A DNA stretch of 64,000 bases, from positions 744,001 to 808,000 of the forward strand of contig KV748209.1 of assembly GCA_001692895.1 (NCBI GenBank). The letters run 5' to 3'. Positions 47,944-59,732 of the stretch are shown here, in pieces. A model generated the notes under the pieces. It searched no databases. It was given only the letters and a program-made list of their open reading frames with translations, and was not told the DNA's origin. Each line of letters starts with the position of its first letter. The stretch's first letter is position 1. The stretch comes from Cenococcum geophilum 1.58. Taxonomy: Eukaryota > Ascomycota > Dothideomycetes > Gloniales > Gloniaceae. The position numbers and the translations under genes are program-made.

Positions 47944-49700
47944 CGGCCCAGTTAAAGGCTCTAACTGTCCTAATTTAAATGTGGAGACGGCGTTTAGCTA
48001 ATTAAGATTTGGTGAGGCCCTGGCTTAACTTAAGGTATCTTCTACTATATATATGGCTAAGGCTTTGCACCCATAGACAATTAATTAAAACTTTCGCGTA
48101 GACGTACGGTTGGTTAAGGCTCCGCATCTACCGTTTAATTAAGGCTTCTCCTATATAGGCGTCCAGTTAAGCTACCGTACTATTGTCCAATTAGGGCTCT
48201 GCACCTATATGCTCTATATCCGTAGACTCTATATACAACTCTATATAAGACTCTGTGTAAGGCTCCGTATCTATATTTACAGGAAAGATCGTTCTGGTTA
48301 ACTAATCCGTAGGCGTTAGAACGGGCGATTAATTAATAAGGGGGTAGGTAGTTAAGGGAAGAGACTTTTATAGAGGCTCTAAAACGTTCTTCCGGCCGTA
48401 TACTAATCTCCTAGTTAGGCCTAGTGCCTATATACCTACATGTCTGCTATTATAGGATCTTTAACTGCTAATTAAAGACATTTAACGGCAATAGGTAACT
48501 AATTTAATTTGACTGTAACCGTATAATTGCCTGATATTTAAATAGGGTATTAGGTCAGCCCGACTAAAGGCTCTAATTTAATAACTTGGCTTATATAGGC
48601 GGCGTTTAACTAATTAGGATTTGACTAAGGCTCTAGCTTAACTTAAGGTGTCTTCTGCTATATATATAACCTAGGTTCTATATCCGTAGGCTTTATATCT
48701 ACGGACAATTAATTAAGACTCTAGCTATATAGTCGTTCTGTTAAAGCTTTGCATCTATATAGTTAATTAATTAGAGCTCTACATCTGTAGTTGGTTAAAG
48801 CTCTTAGTGTCTACTAAACGTCTAATTTAGAGACCTGTTTTGAGACTTCCTTATAAGCATAAGCGGCAGCTTCTAGTAGACTATTTTCATAGGCCTGGTG
48901 CTTTTCTAGGATGTCCTTTATAGCTGCTTCTTTGCCCTTACTGCTGGCTATACGCTTATATATCCTTAATTTTCTTCCAGCTTAAGAACCTTCTTAGGGT
49001 TATCTTCTACTTTTAGTTTCTTTATTATTGTCCTACTAGCTCTGCGCTTTATTTAAGTCGTCCTTAGTATCTTTAAAGCTATCTAGTAATAGCTTCTTAG
49101 TTATTATAACTACCTCCGTTATATATCCCTTGCCCTTATATCTATAATATAGTCCTTTTATTAAGACGATCCCTAAAAAGTGCTGGCTTCTGCATATCTA
49201 ATGCCTGCTTCCCTTATAATCCTTAATAAAGTCCTTTACTAGCTTAGCTAGATACGGCTCAGTCCTATCTTTAGTTATATAAGGATGGCTTAGGCCTAAG
49301 GTGGTTAGCTGTGCCCTATATATAATCTCTTGCAGAGCATCCTTATCTTCTCTTATCTCGCAGTGCCTCTTTATATACTGCTTTGCTATTTCCGCGGTGC
49401 TTGTTTTCCAATATTATGCTACTGCCCTTATATAGGTCCCCTCCTTACCATAATATCCGTTCTCGTCGTGCAGCTGACACAGTACTGAATTCAGATGGTA
49501 GTGATAGTTGTGCTGTAATTAGTTGTTATTTAATTAAGGAACAAGGTTAGCCCGGTTAAAGGCTCTAATTTAACAACATTTGACTAATTTGATTTAGTGA
49601 CGGCGACGTGCTAATATTAAGGCTCTGCTTAATTCGATTCCTCAACTAGTTATGGCCCCTATATAGTTAATCGTTTAACTAAGGCTTCCGTGCAGTTATT
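47944..49700. repeat. Three direct repeats inside Q
   Basis: Three diverged copies of a block of at least 90-180 bp, starting at about 47944, 48563 and 49548. Each begins with CAGTTAAAGGCTCTAA-like bases; the first two continue to a CTTAACTTAAGGT(A/G)TCTTCT block. Between and after them a short phrase (TTAATTAAGGCTCTGCATC-like) recurs many more times. This is internal amplification, not a coding feature. Confidence 0.65.
48870..49492 (-). pseudogene. Unrecognised broken frame in Q
   Basis: One minus-strand frame stays readable for roughly 200 codons. It has an N-terminal 'LCQLHDENGYYGKEG', a middle 'KQYIKRHCEIREDKDALQEI', then 'FLGIVLIKGLYYRYKGKGYI' and a Lys/Ala-rich helical end. I do not recognise the family. 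It is not RT, IN, RNase H or a known envelope. It could be an extra protein of the element or a piece of captured host sequence. Broken. Confidence 0.45.
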
Positions 49701-49850
49701 TAATTAAGGCCTTGTATATAGCTCTGCGTCATACAATCAGCTCTATATCCGTGCAATTAATTAAGGCTCTTGGTATCCGTTCTTATTATATAGCTATATT
49801 ATCGAGTTCTAGGGGCGGTATAGAGTTCTACCGGCTCTATTACTGATTGG

Positions 49851-49960
49851 ACTAATTAGGATTTTCTATCCCCGGGATAGAAAATTACTATTAGCTTAGT
49901 AATAGGCGGTGAGCTAAACTAACATCTCTGTAGTAGGTCGTCGCGATTAACACGTCTTAA
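49851..49960. repeat. Two-palindrome module, first half, in Q
   Basis: Palindrome 1 at 49860-49886 is the most perfect copy (GATTTTCTATCCC with a GGGATAGAAAATT mirror). Its right flank (ACTATTAGCTTA then GGCGGTGAGC) matches the E copy. Palindrome 2 of Q lies separately at 53164-53186. Confidence 0.75.
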
Positions 49961-50407
49961 CGTATTATAATTAAGAAAATAAATAAGAAAAGGAGCTTTA
50001 GGAAATATAATAATTAAGTAGATAAATAGAAATCTTTTTATACGGCCGTTACCTGCACCCTCTCCCCTACCTTAGAACTTGACTGTCCTTTAGTTAAATA
50101 TCCTATACCTGCTGCGGAGCCTGCGGGTTAATAGCTGACCTGGTTAAGCGTCTGTCTCTAAGACCGTCTCTAAGGGTTAAACAATTTATTCTTCTTCTAA
50201 GCTTTAGCCGTCTTATCCGTAGGCCGTGACCTAATCTAGATAGAATCTCCTAATTGTATATTCTTCTGCGGCGGAGCTTATAGTACCTGCTGCGGAGCCT
50301 ACTGCGGAGCCTACGGCTTAACGATTGTCCTGGCCGTATAGCTGTCTCTAAGGGTCGGGCGAGTCTGCGGACGTTGCTGGTTGGGCGTTACTACTAAGTC
50401 TGTAGGC

Positions 50408-51189
50408 CAGTGATGTCACTGGTTAGGTTACTTCATTGGATCGGTTCGGTTAAACCAAAATTCAAAGCCTAACCGGTTAGACGATTTTATTGGCTTAATC
50501 TGGATCGGTTNTGAAGTTTTAGCGATAACCAGGTAACCAGGAACCAGTAAGGCCTTAGTGGTAAGGATTTGGGTAAGGGCGAACGTCACCTAAGGGAGCC
50601 AAGCCTCGTCTATTGGCTTAAAATTGCCGTGTAGTAACGCCCTAGTTAATCCGTTTNAGGCTTTATAGATNACCAGATCCATTNNATNTAGTTAATTTGA
50701 TNGAGTTGATGAAGTTATNGTGGTTATTCCTAACCGCGTTATCCCCATCGCGTTGCCTATATCACGTCGCCCATAACGCGTCGCCTTTATTATTACTACC
50801 CTTATTACTGCCCTTATCGCGTTACCCTTATTACTGCCCATATACTGCCCTTATTGTTTTATAATTAACGACTAATTGTCGTTTAACACCATACCAAGAC
50901 TTGCGATAGTAAGTACGACGTTCTAATTTGCTTATTAATCGCTAATATTACTGCTAATGTCCTGCAAGCTTTATAGGACCTCTATATACTATTTCATTAC
51001 TTTATACAACTCCTCCGTACCTTCCTTAAGCACCTTTACCGCTTTATACACTATATTACTCCAAAATCTATATATTTTATCCGGTTGATCTAGTTTAACC
51101 AGTTACATAACTGGTTAGTAGCCTAAATCCGAATTTTGGATTGGTTTTGGCCTCATTTTTATAACCTAACCTAACCGCTAACATCACTG
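50408..51189. mobile_element. hAT-like MITE, 782 bp, 8-bp duplication
   Basis: Terminal inverted repeats start CAGTGATGTCACTGGTTAGG on the left and CAGTGATGTTAGCGGTTAGG on the right (read inward). It is flanked by 8-bp duplications ctgtaggc (50400-50407) and ctgtgggc (51190-51197), differing by one transition. CAGTG-type ends with 8-bp duplications are the hallmark of the hAT superfamily. No transposase frame is present, so it is non-autonomous. It includes a minisatellite (about 50725-50865) and several ambiguous bases. Confidence 0.88.
50725..50865. repeat. Minisatellite in the hAT-like MITE
   Basis: Imperfect repeats of 13-14 bp, first of the type CGCGTTGCCTATAT, then of the type TTACTGCCCTTAT, in tandem. 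Located centrally within the MITE. Confidence 0.7.
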
Positions 51190-51592
51190 CTGTGGGCCGT
51201 ACTTAATAGCAGTCCTCCTAGTTTGTACACATTTTGTCACTATTCTTTAGCACTACTTTATTATAGAAAGCCGGTTGCTGCGTCTATTCTTTTCTTAGCC
51301 TATTTAGGTTAGTTCCTTAGTACATACGCAGCCAGTTCTTAATACCCTTTAGCTGTCCTTTATTGCCAAGCCGCGGGAGTTCCGGTCTAGGTTAATCGCG
51401 TGTCCTAGCTACTAGTCTTCCTTAATTGGATAGATGCACAAATCCTTGCTAAACGAGATCCTTTAGGCCTTGGCATTTAAATTCAGTAAAACGGTAACCT
51501 CCGTATCTAAAACAGGTCTGCCAGCCTTGTCTTTATGTGCCTTGCTAACCCTATATATCCCACTACGGCCGTCTAAAGGTAGTAGAATCTTG

Positions 51593-51685
51593 CGGATATT
51601 AACAGTCCTACGGATATTAAGAACCTTGCGGATATTAAGAACCTTGCGGATATTGAGAGCCTTATAGGGGTTAAGGGTCTTACGG
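51593..51685. repeat. 18-bp tandem repeat in Q
   Basis: About five copies of CTTGCGGATATTAAGAAC with drift. On the minus strand it would encode a six-residue repeat (NIRKVL). It lies just after the gag region of Q. Confidence 0.75.
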
Positions 51686-51779
51686 AGGTCGGGTATTTTG
51701 CAGGATAAAGGGAGCTTAGGTACTGTTCTACCAGTCCTTATATCCTTATACTAGGCTTTAAGCTATAGCCTGATCCGCG

Positions 51780-52960
51780 GTAGGTAACTGTTACTATATT
51801 AGAGCTCCTCCGTATACGCCTAGTTTAGCCAGGTTAAGAAGTCTTCCTTTTCTTTAGCGGTCGAGCTCATTTCTTTACTGCCGTAGCTCTTGTATTAGTT
51901 AGATATTTAGGAGCTCTTTTTCTAAAAAGACTTCCATTCGCTCGGCGCCCTCTACAGCTATTAACTTTAACTCTATAGCCTCCTTCAGTCTTTCAAATAC
52001 AAGGGTACTAGGCTCGTCTGCTACGGCCCCTATCTTCTCCATTACATGCCTGTGGTATTTAATAGGGAGTTCTCGCATAAACCACCACCCCTTCTCTCGC
52101 TTAGTAAGGTTTCCCGCGGCTACTGCTTTAGCTAAGATACTAGTGAAATTTTGTATGTAGTGACGCAAGTCGCCTGGTTGTTCTACAGATATTCGAACGT
52201 AAGCTTCCACAAAGTCTCTTATCTCTATGCGTCGGTAGTAGTCCTTAGCTCGATATTTGGTCCTAAGCCTTCTTATAAGCTCCGTCTAGTTACTAATTAC
52301 GAACTCAGGTAGGCTTTAGATCTACATCCCTATCTAGTAATCACAGTACTCCAGAAGGCCCTAGTGCTTCTCCTTACTTATAACGTGATATCGGGCGTAT
52401 AGTCGTTCGTACTGCTTAATAAACTGTGACACGTCCTGTCCTATAAAGTACGGAGTTCTAATAGTCCCTAGGGCTGGCATAGGCTGGGTTATAACGTAGA
52501 TCCTGTCCTAAGCCGTTAATTGTTAGTTATAGGGTGGTGCATCTAGAGCTTCCTTGGGAGCTTGCAGGTGGTCCTTGCGGCTCATATTATTCGTCTGCTG
52601 AGGGTCATTGGTCCTAGGTGTCACGGGTGAACGCTGCGGTAGGTCTACTTGCATGGCCGTGGTCCTGATAGAGGGTGTCTTAGATGGCTGTCCTGGCGGT
52701 ACCTTGACAGGTGCATACTTCGGCAGGTCTACTTGTATAGCCATGTCCCTAACGGAGAGCACCTGCTTCTTGACGCCTGAGGGGGGGTCTCCTTAGGAGA
52801 GCACGGAATCTTCATCGTCTACTGCCGGGTCTTAGTACGTTCGTCTACTTTGGTCTGCCGTCGTTCCGCGCGGTAGGGTCTCTTCTACTTCTTTACGGAA
52901 CGCCTCTTGAGCCGCTGCTGACATAATCCGGATCACTTGAAAGAAGATAAAGCTAAGCTA
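51780..52960 (-). pseudogene. Gag of element Q
   Basis: Minus-strand frame with two long open stretches, 52762-52523 and 52210-51899. The N-terminal part contains a repeated motif 'MA/MQ-QVDLP....PV' twice. The capsid-like part reads 'VEQPGDLRHYIQNFTSILAKAV' and 'EKGWWFMRELPIKYHRHVMEK', a pattern I associate with fungal gypsy-type Gag with its Trp-rich core. Function by family: forms the virus-like particle. It is the best-preserved reading frame in the window but is still broken. Confidence 0.75.
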
Positions 52961-53163
52961 GAATAGGAAGCTTTCAAGGACAGATCCGATCTCGTGTGCT
53001 TGCGACCTTGTTCGGTATTGTGTCCTTTATTCGTGAAGGGCAGTACTGACTTCCTTCGCCGCCAGATGTCTTAGATCTCGTTTCCATCTAAGTAATTGGC
53101 CTTTGGCTACCCGTCTCTGCGTCTTTAATAAAGGTCTGGCCATGCTCGGCAGTAGATCTCGGT

Positions 53164-53186
53164 AACGCTAACCGCCGGCTAAAGTT
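53164..53186. repeat. Palindrome 2 of the shared module, separated copy in Q
   Basis: AACGCTAACCGCCGG and mirror, with the flank ATCTGATTGGCTCGCTAG, the reverse complement of the flank seen in the other copies. It is 3.3 kb from palindrome 1 of Q and near the 5' LTR. Confidence 0.6.
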
Positions 53187-53456
53187 ATCTGATTGGCTCG
53201 CTAGTTCGCCCGATATCTTAGTACGCAACTTTTTGAGACCCTACTCTTCCTGTGACTATGTGGATAACTGAGTTGGTAACCAAGTTAAGGTGGCAAAGAA
53301 ATCCGATTTAGGTTAATAGACCCATAGTCTTTTGCTTCTTATTGCCACTCTTTAGCCTATGCGTTAAGTCTGGCTGTCCTGTCTTTTTCCGGTACTGCCT
53401 GGTTCCCCTTGCTGTTTGATATTGCCTAGTTTTCTTCTACTGTCTTATCTATCTGG

Positions 53457-53510
53457 CTGGCGGTTCTTCCGCAGCTGGTCGTTCTTCCGTAGCTAGCGGT
53501 TCTTCTATAG
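53457..53510. repeat. 18-bp tandem repeat, three copies, in Q leader
   Basis: Three units of the type CTGGCGGTTCTTCCGCAG in a row, between the 5' LTR and the gag start of Q. Confidence 0.75.
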
Positions 53511-53605
53511 TTATAGTATGTTTCTGCGTGTCTCCTATATATGTAGCACTTAGACTTCTAATCCAAAGAGCTTACCGTCGTCCCCACGTGGAATGCTATA
53601 AAATA

Positions 53606-53879
53606 TGTGGGAGGGTACGACCTCTCTAAGATAGGAAAGTCACAGTGCCGTTAGTTTGTCAGTCTGTCGGTCGGTCGGTTGGTCGGTCGGTCAGTCAGTC
53701 AGTTAGTTAGTTAGTTAGTTAGTTATAATCAGTTAGAAAGAAAGAAAAAAAAGAGTGTATTTCTAGTAACTGGTAAGGTCGTGATATATATGTTAGAGGG
53801 AAGAAGGAAGGAAGCCGAAGGCTCTATAAATATAGGAAAATGCCAAGACAGTAGGCGACGTCCAATCTACACCACTATA
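53606..53879 (-). repeat. 5' LTR of Q
   Basis: 274 bp, TGTGGGAGGGTACG to CACCACTATA, with the same tetranucleotide run (about 53655-53728) but a different number and order of units than in the 3' LTR. Confidence 0.9.
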
Positions 53880-53883
53880 ATAA

Positions 53884-56800
53884 GACTAGCAGAAGATATA
53901 TACGTATAAAGGAATAATAGTATACTATAAGGAATAAAAGAGTATTTAATTAAAAGTTTTGCGTTTTATTATAATAACGTATACCGAATTTATAAAGACG
54001 CTAAGTACGGCGTAAGCTATTGGCTATAGGAGCTAAAATCCTTAGAATGTAGAGGAATTAATAAACTATTATATAGATTGGATATTGTAGACGACAAGTT
54101 TAATATAGGCGAAATATTTGCAGATAATAAGGTAGTGAAGATAGCTTACTAGGAGTATATAATCCTTAGAAAAGTTATATTAGAAGTAGAGACTAAGACC
54201 GCTATAGAGTAAGGTTTAGTAATGGGTATTATAACACCGTTGGATATAGCATCTATCGCTTTACAAGATAAAAGAAAGAGTATTCTATAAGGATTAAGCA
54301 AGCAGATAACTACTAGTGCTAATTTATTACTTAATAAAGGCAAAAAGCTAAAAGCTTAAAATTTTTAAAATGAGATAAGGTATACCTAAGGACCTATAAT
54401 GGATAGAAACCGATGGAGTAGGGTAATAGCTTAGTTTAAAGATATACGAATAAGCTCGGGACAGAGTTTCCTTTAAGTATAAGATTCTCAAGATAAGATA
54501 AGTAAGATTTAAGATTCTTAAGATAAGATAAGAACACCTAAGCCTAGTTAGACTAAGGTAGGAGCGAAGCTTAAGATAGAAGTAAGCTTAGGATTAAAAA
54601 TCCTATAGAACTAAGACTTTAAGACATAAATAAGGACTATTAACGAGATTAAAAAGTAAGAAGACTTTAAGGATCTACTTATAAGGCGCGAAAAGAAAGA
54701 AACTATAGAGGAATTTAGAGTAAGAATTACCTTATAGTAAGATTAGAAACTAGATAAGAGATCTAGTATATTAGGCCGTATAAGGGACCAAGCACCTATA
54801 TAAATAATTACTAATAGGCCTAGAATAGGCACACTAAGAGCTAAGTAGCTTACTAAACTGGAATAAAAAGAGGACCTAGAAATTTTTACTAGATTTAAAG
54901 AACGATATATAAAGGGCTGTTACGACATAGTAATAAGAAAATACTTCCTTATGGACAAGCCGTATATACTTAAGGGATTATACCAAAAGTGGTATAGACA
55001 GCGACACAATAATAAGTAGGAAGATTTCTATATATAGCTAAATAAGAAAGTTGTCTAAGACTACCTAATTATAGAGAAAGCTATAAGTTATATTAAAGGA
55101 GCTTTAATTATAATATTAAAAGATCTAAAGGAGTAATTAGAGGACTAGAGAAGTAAGATATAAATCTTAGTACCTGCGAATAAAGTTATAACGCTTAAAT
55201 CGATATAAGAAAGGTTTAAACTTAAGGATAAAGATAAGCTAAGAGTTAACCTAAGATACTAAGTATATTATACGTTGGTATAGATTATATATGTGGATAA
55301 TATATATAATATATATAGAGTACCTAAAGATAAGAACCGGAAGTACTTAGTAAGAATATATTAGGTACCAGATAAGGCAAAATATAAAAACGCTAAGTAT
55401 ATATATAGCTAGCACCTAGTAGAAGTATAAAGTTAAAGGGACTTAATACTTTAGCTAGGAAGATTCCTTACAGAAGAATGCCTAAAGAGATAATAGTAGT
55501 AGGAATGCCTAAAGAATATATATTTATAGTATATTAAAGATAAAAAGCAAACTAAGTATTAGCTAAAGGTGGACTAAGTATAAATAGGATTAAGTAGTTA
55601 ATAGTTAGGAAAAGTAGAGGTCTATAAAACTAGAGGGAACTAGTAGTAAAGCCTTAAATCTTTAAAGGAATTTAAGGATAATACCTAAACCTATAAGTTA
55701 AGTAGTAAGATTAACAGTTTAAAGTATTAATAAATAGTGGAGTAATAAGGAACTATATATTACTAGTAGCAGTTAAAAGAATAGGATTACTATATAGGAA
55801 AAGGGAGCACTTTTACCTATTAGTGACGATTTTAGAAGATCTAATAGCCTATAAAGAAGGCATTATTAACCTTAAAATAGGACCTATTTAGTTAACTATT
55901 AAAGGAAGATAAATTAAGATGTCTTTTAATATATTACTATTAGGGGGTAGTAAGGCAGTACTAGGAATGCCTTAGTTACAGAAATATAATCTAAAGATTA
56001 ATTAGATTATAGGTTAGGTTAATATTAAAGATACTTAATAATATAAAATATTATTATAAACTAAATTAGTATAGTACTAAGTAGGGGCAACCTATAAGGA
56101 AATGGAAAAGGGATTAAGCTATATGCTAAAGAGATACTATAAGTATAGTAAGAAACTATAGTCACTAGAGAGTAAAAAACTATTAGAGTATATAGTATAG
56201 GACTATAAAATAGAATTAGAACTAGGAATAAGTCTAAGGTTCTTTCTAATTTATAAGCTTACTAAAGAAGAAGGTAGAGTACTAAAAGAGTTTATTTAGG
56301 AAAACCTATAAAAGGGATATATTAGACTATTGTAATTATTAGCGGGTTATCTAGTACTATTTATACTAAAGAAAAACGGTAAACTAAAGCTATATATTAA
56401 CTATAGATAGTTAAACAGCATTACTAGAAAGGATAGGTATTCTTTACCCTTAATTAGCGAAATTTAAGATAAGATAGGCAACGTATAAATCTTTACAAAG
56501 ATAGATCTAAGATAGGCATATTATTAGATTAGAATTAAGGAAGGTAATAAATAGAAGGCAGCCTTTAGGTTAAAGGAAGGGCTATATAAACTATTAGTTA
56601 TATAATTTAGGCTTATAAACGCACTAGTAATATTCTAGAAGCGTATTAATAATATATTAGGAGAATACTTAGATGAATTTATTATGGTATATCTCAATAA
56701 TATTATTATCTACTTAATAACTAAGGAAGAATATAGNGAANACGTTAAATNGGTTTTAANGAGACTATAAGAAGAATAGATGCTAGTAGCAATTAAGAAA

Positions 56801-59010
56801 TGCGAGTTCTTTACTAGGAAGACTAATTTTGTTAAATTTATTATTAAACTAGGCCAACTTAGTATAGATCTAAAAAAGATTAAGGCTATAGTGAATTAGT
56901 AAGAACTAGAGAATATTACGCAGTTAAGATTGTTTTTAGGGTTTTGCAATTACTATAGAAGGTTTATAGCGTAATAGTTAAAAGATATTAAACTATTTAC
57001 GCGATTAATAAAGAAAGAAGAACTATAGGTATGGGGAGAGGAATAATAAGAATTATTTAAAAAAAAGTTAAGGAGTTATTTACCCAGGAGCTAGTTCTTA
57101 AGATTTATTAACTAGGACTAGAAACGGTTATAGAAATAAATACATTAGACTTTATACTAGGGACGTACTTTATATAAAAATATTAAGATGAATAGCACCT
57201 AGTGGTATATTATAGTTAAAAGATAATACTACTAGAGTTAAACTATAACATTTATAACAAGGAGTTATTAGGTATAGTTATAGCACTAAAGAAATAAAGA
57301 CCATTTTTATAAGGTATAGAGAAACTATTTATAGTTAAAATAGATTATAAAAACCTAACAGGATTCTTAATAATAAAGGAACTTAACTAAAGATAAGTTA
57401 GATGGGTAGAGATGCTTATAAAGTACTATTTTAAGATTTAGTATATTAAGGGTATAGACAATATATAAGTAGATGCTCTAAGTTAAAAGGCTAAACTATA
57501 AAATAATAAAAAGCCATTAGGGGCTTTACTGCGAAGAGACATAGATGGATTAATTAGGTATAATTATCTAAAAATTATAGCAACTTAAGAGAAACCAGAA
57601 AGGGTTTATAAATTACTAAAAAGCCTTTAGGTATAAAGGATTCTAAAAGCATAGCTAAAAGATCTATAGATAGATATATATAAGAATTAAGAAGCAAAAT
57701 ATATCCTAAAGAGTATAGCAGAGTACTTTATAAAGAACTTTTATAAGGGAATAACTTAAGGACATAATAGGGCCACGGGCTTAGTGTTAAGACTCTAGGA
57801 GAAGTATATTATTAATAGAATCTAGGGCTTAGTAAGAAAAGTTACTAAAGAATGTCTAAATTACTAAAGAAATAAGCTGATAAGGTATAAGCTATATAGA
57901 GGGCTATAACCTATTAAAATACCGGAAAGACTATAGGAGGTTATATTATAGGACTTTATTATTAAGTTACTAAAGTTAAGAGATCCTATTACTGGATAAG
58001 ATTATAACGTAATCCTAGTAATAGTAGATAAGCTTATAAAGTAGGGATACTTTATAGTATATATAGAAGAAATATTAGTAAAAGATATCGCTATAATCTA
58101 TATTAAAGAAGTATTTATAAGGCACGGAGTACTAAATAAGATTATATTGGATAGAGATCTAAGATTTATAGTAGTATTTTAGGAGGTATTTTTGGCGGAA
58201 TAAGGAGTTAGAGTAGTAACTTTTACCGTATATTATTTATAGATAGACGGCTAAATAGAAAGACTAAATTAGATACTAGAGCAGTATTTAAGACACTATA
58301 TTAATCACGCATAGAATAATTAGGTATTATTGTTACTAGTTATATAGTTTATATATAATGTAACACCACAAGAAGGGATGGGTATATTACTATTTAAGGC
58401 AAATTATAGATATAAGCTAAGAATATTGGTATTATTATAGTAAGTAAAGAAAATAAGTAGTATAGCTAAAGAAAGAATAAAGACACTAATAAATCTTTAT
58501 ATAGACTTTATAGAATTAGTAAAGGGAGTATAAGAAAGAATAAAAAAGTACTATAATGCTAAGAGATCTAAAGGACCAGATCTTAAGGAGGGAGATAAAG
58601 TATAGCTACTATATAAAAATTTTAAAAGTTAACGACTAAGTAAGAAATTAGACTATATTAAACTAGGACCTTTTAAAATTAAACAGAGGATTTTATTAGT
58701 TACGTTTAAATTAAACCTACTAGCCAAAATAAAGATCTACCCTATATAGCATATTGCGATACTAGAGTTAGTATATAGGAATATTAAGCTATTAGTTTAT
58801 AAGGCAGATATATATAGAGGACAAAAAGAAGATAAATAGTAAGTTTTAAAGATTATTAGTTATAAGGACATTAATAACGAAATATAGTATAAGGTAAAGT
58901 AGATAGGCTATAATAAGATTACCTAGGAACTACTAGGGAACCTAAAGAACGCTATAGGAAAGGTATAGGAGTATTAGAAGAGATTAAGTTAGGTAGTATT
59001 AATAAAGAAG
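53884..59010 (+). pseudogene. Pol of element K (protease, RT, RNase H, IN, chromodomain)
   Basis: Plus-strand remains in chromovirus order. RT reads 'LFILKKNGKLKLYINYR' near 56350-56405, then 'RKDRYSLPLISEI' and 'IFTKIDL.QAYYQIRI' (RT motifs A-B), with the YLDD-type site near 56685-56715. RNase H and IN follow, and a chromodomain-like end lies near 58800-59000. Ambiguous bases lie at 56737-56760. Broken in many places. Confidence 0.8.
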
Positions 59011-59732
59011 GATTGCTAAAAAATAAGTTACCTAAGGGGGACCTAAGAAGAGTAGTCGCCGAGCTACTTAGATCTGTTTCCTTCTTAGTAGAAAGAGAAT
59101 TTATTCTTTTATTACTAAGTTTCTATAACCCCTATTTTATAAGTTTCTACTCCTTAAAATAAACCGTCTTATAAACTTTCTTAAGATAGATTAACCGAGT
59201 GGACGCTATAAGGTAAGACTTAAGGGCCCGTTACTAAGTATTAACAGCCTTCCGTTCTACGTTATAGAAGCGGTATAACTTCGCTAAGGTAATAGATAGT
59301 TTATTATTTAGCCGTATAGTAATAGATTAAATATAAAACCCTAAGACAAATTAATTAGGGAACTAGATAACTATTAAAAGTAATAGATTATATATATTTA
59401 GCATTAGAGATAGAGTAAACGTTATAGGACGAATAAATATTCGCTTTAGTATACTTTAAGTAAAAGGACGGTTATTGTAAAGATGGGTTTACTAACGTAA
59501 TATAGACTAACCCCTTTTTTAAACAATAAGAACACGGAGACGGTATAATCTCACCAAGAGATAATATTATAGCAGTAGTGCGAGCACGACAAACGGTTAA
59601 GGAAGAAGAAATTGCTTTAGGTATAATAAGTAATAATATTAACTAAATTAATTACACGGATATTATACCTTTAGTAAACGACCTAAAGATATTTTAAATC
59701 TTTAAGGACAAAGATAAAAAGGAGGGAGATAG
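59011..59732 (+). other. 3' region of element K
   Basis: Region between the chromodomain-like end of Pol and the 3' LTR. No known domain; the last 30 bases are the purine-rich tract AAAAAGGAGGGAGATAG. A worn copy of this region, reversed, is at 1649-2215. Confidence 0.65.

Larger units (their letters stand above)
46552..53879 (-). mobile_element. LTR element Q (minus), gag-bearing, no RT or IN seen, nested in K
   Basis: A 7328-bp element with LTRs at 46552-46821 and 53606-53879. The duplication is 4-5 bp (ataa or aataa, 46547-46551 and after 53879). The minus-strand gag lies at 52960-51780. The purine-rich block (on the coding strand) next to the left LTR makes that the 3' end. In the remaining 5 kb I see no RT, RNase H or IN motif, so this looks like a non-autonomous element dependent on a relative. 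It carries several repeat arrays, a hAT-like MITE and an unassigned frame. CA and TG are much more frequent than in neighbours, so RIP was milder and Q is probably the youngest large element here. Confidence 0.85.

Noticed and set aside
47944-49700. Possible CRISPR array from evenly recurring short phrases in Q
   Set aside because: Copies are long, diverged and unevenly spaced; this is internal duplication in a eukaryotic retroelement.
51470-51667. Open frame ending in repeated RILRTL residues
   Set aside because: The repeat is the 18-bp tandem array read on the wrong strand; it is reported as a repeat.
52608-52796. Open frame on the plus strand opposite gag of Q
   Set aside because: Shadow of the Q gag on the minus strand.
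54149-54343. Open frame of 64 codons on the minus strand
   Set aside because: Antisense to the K polyprotein region.
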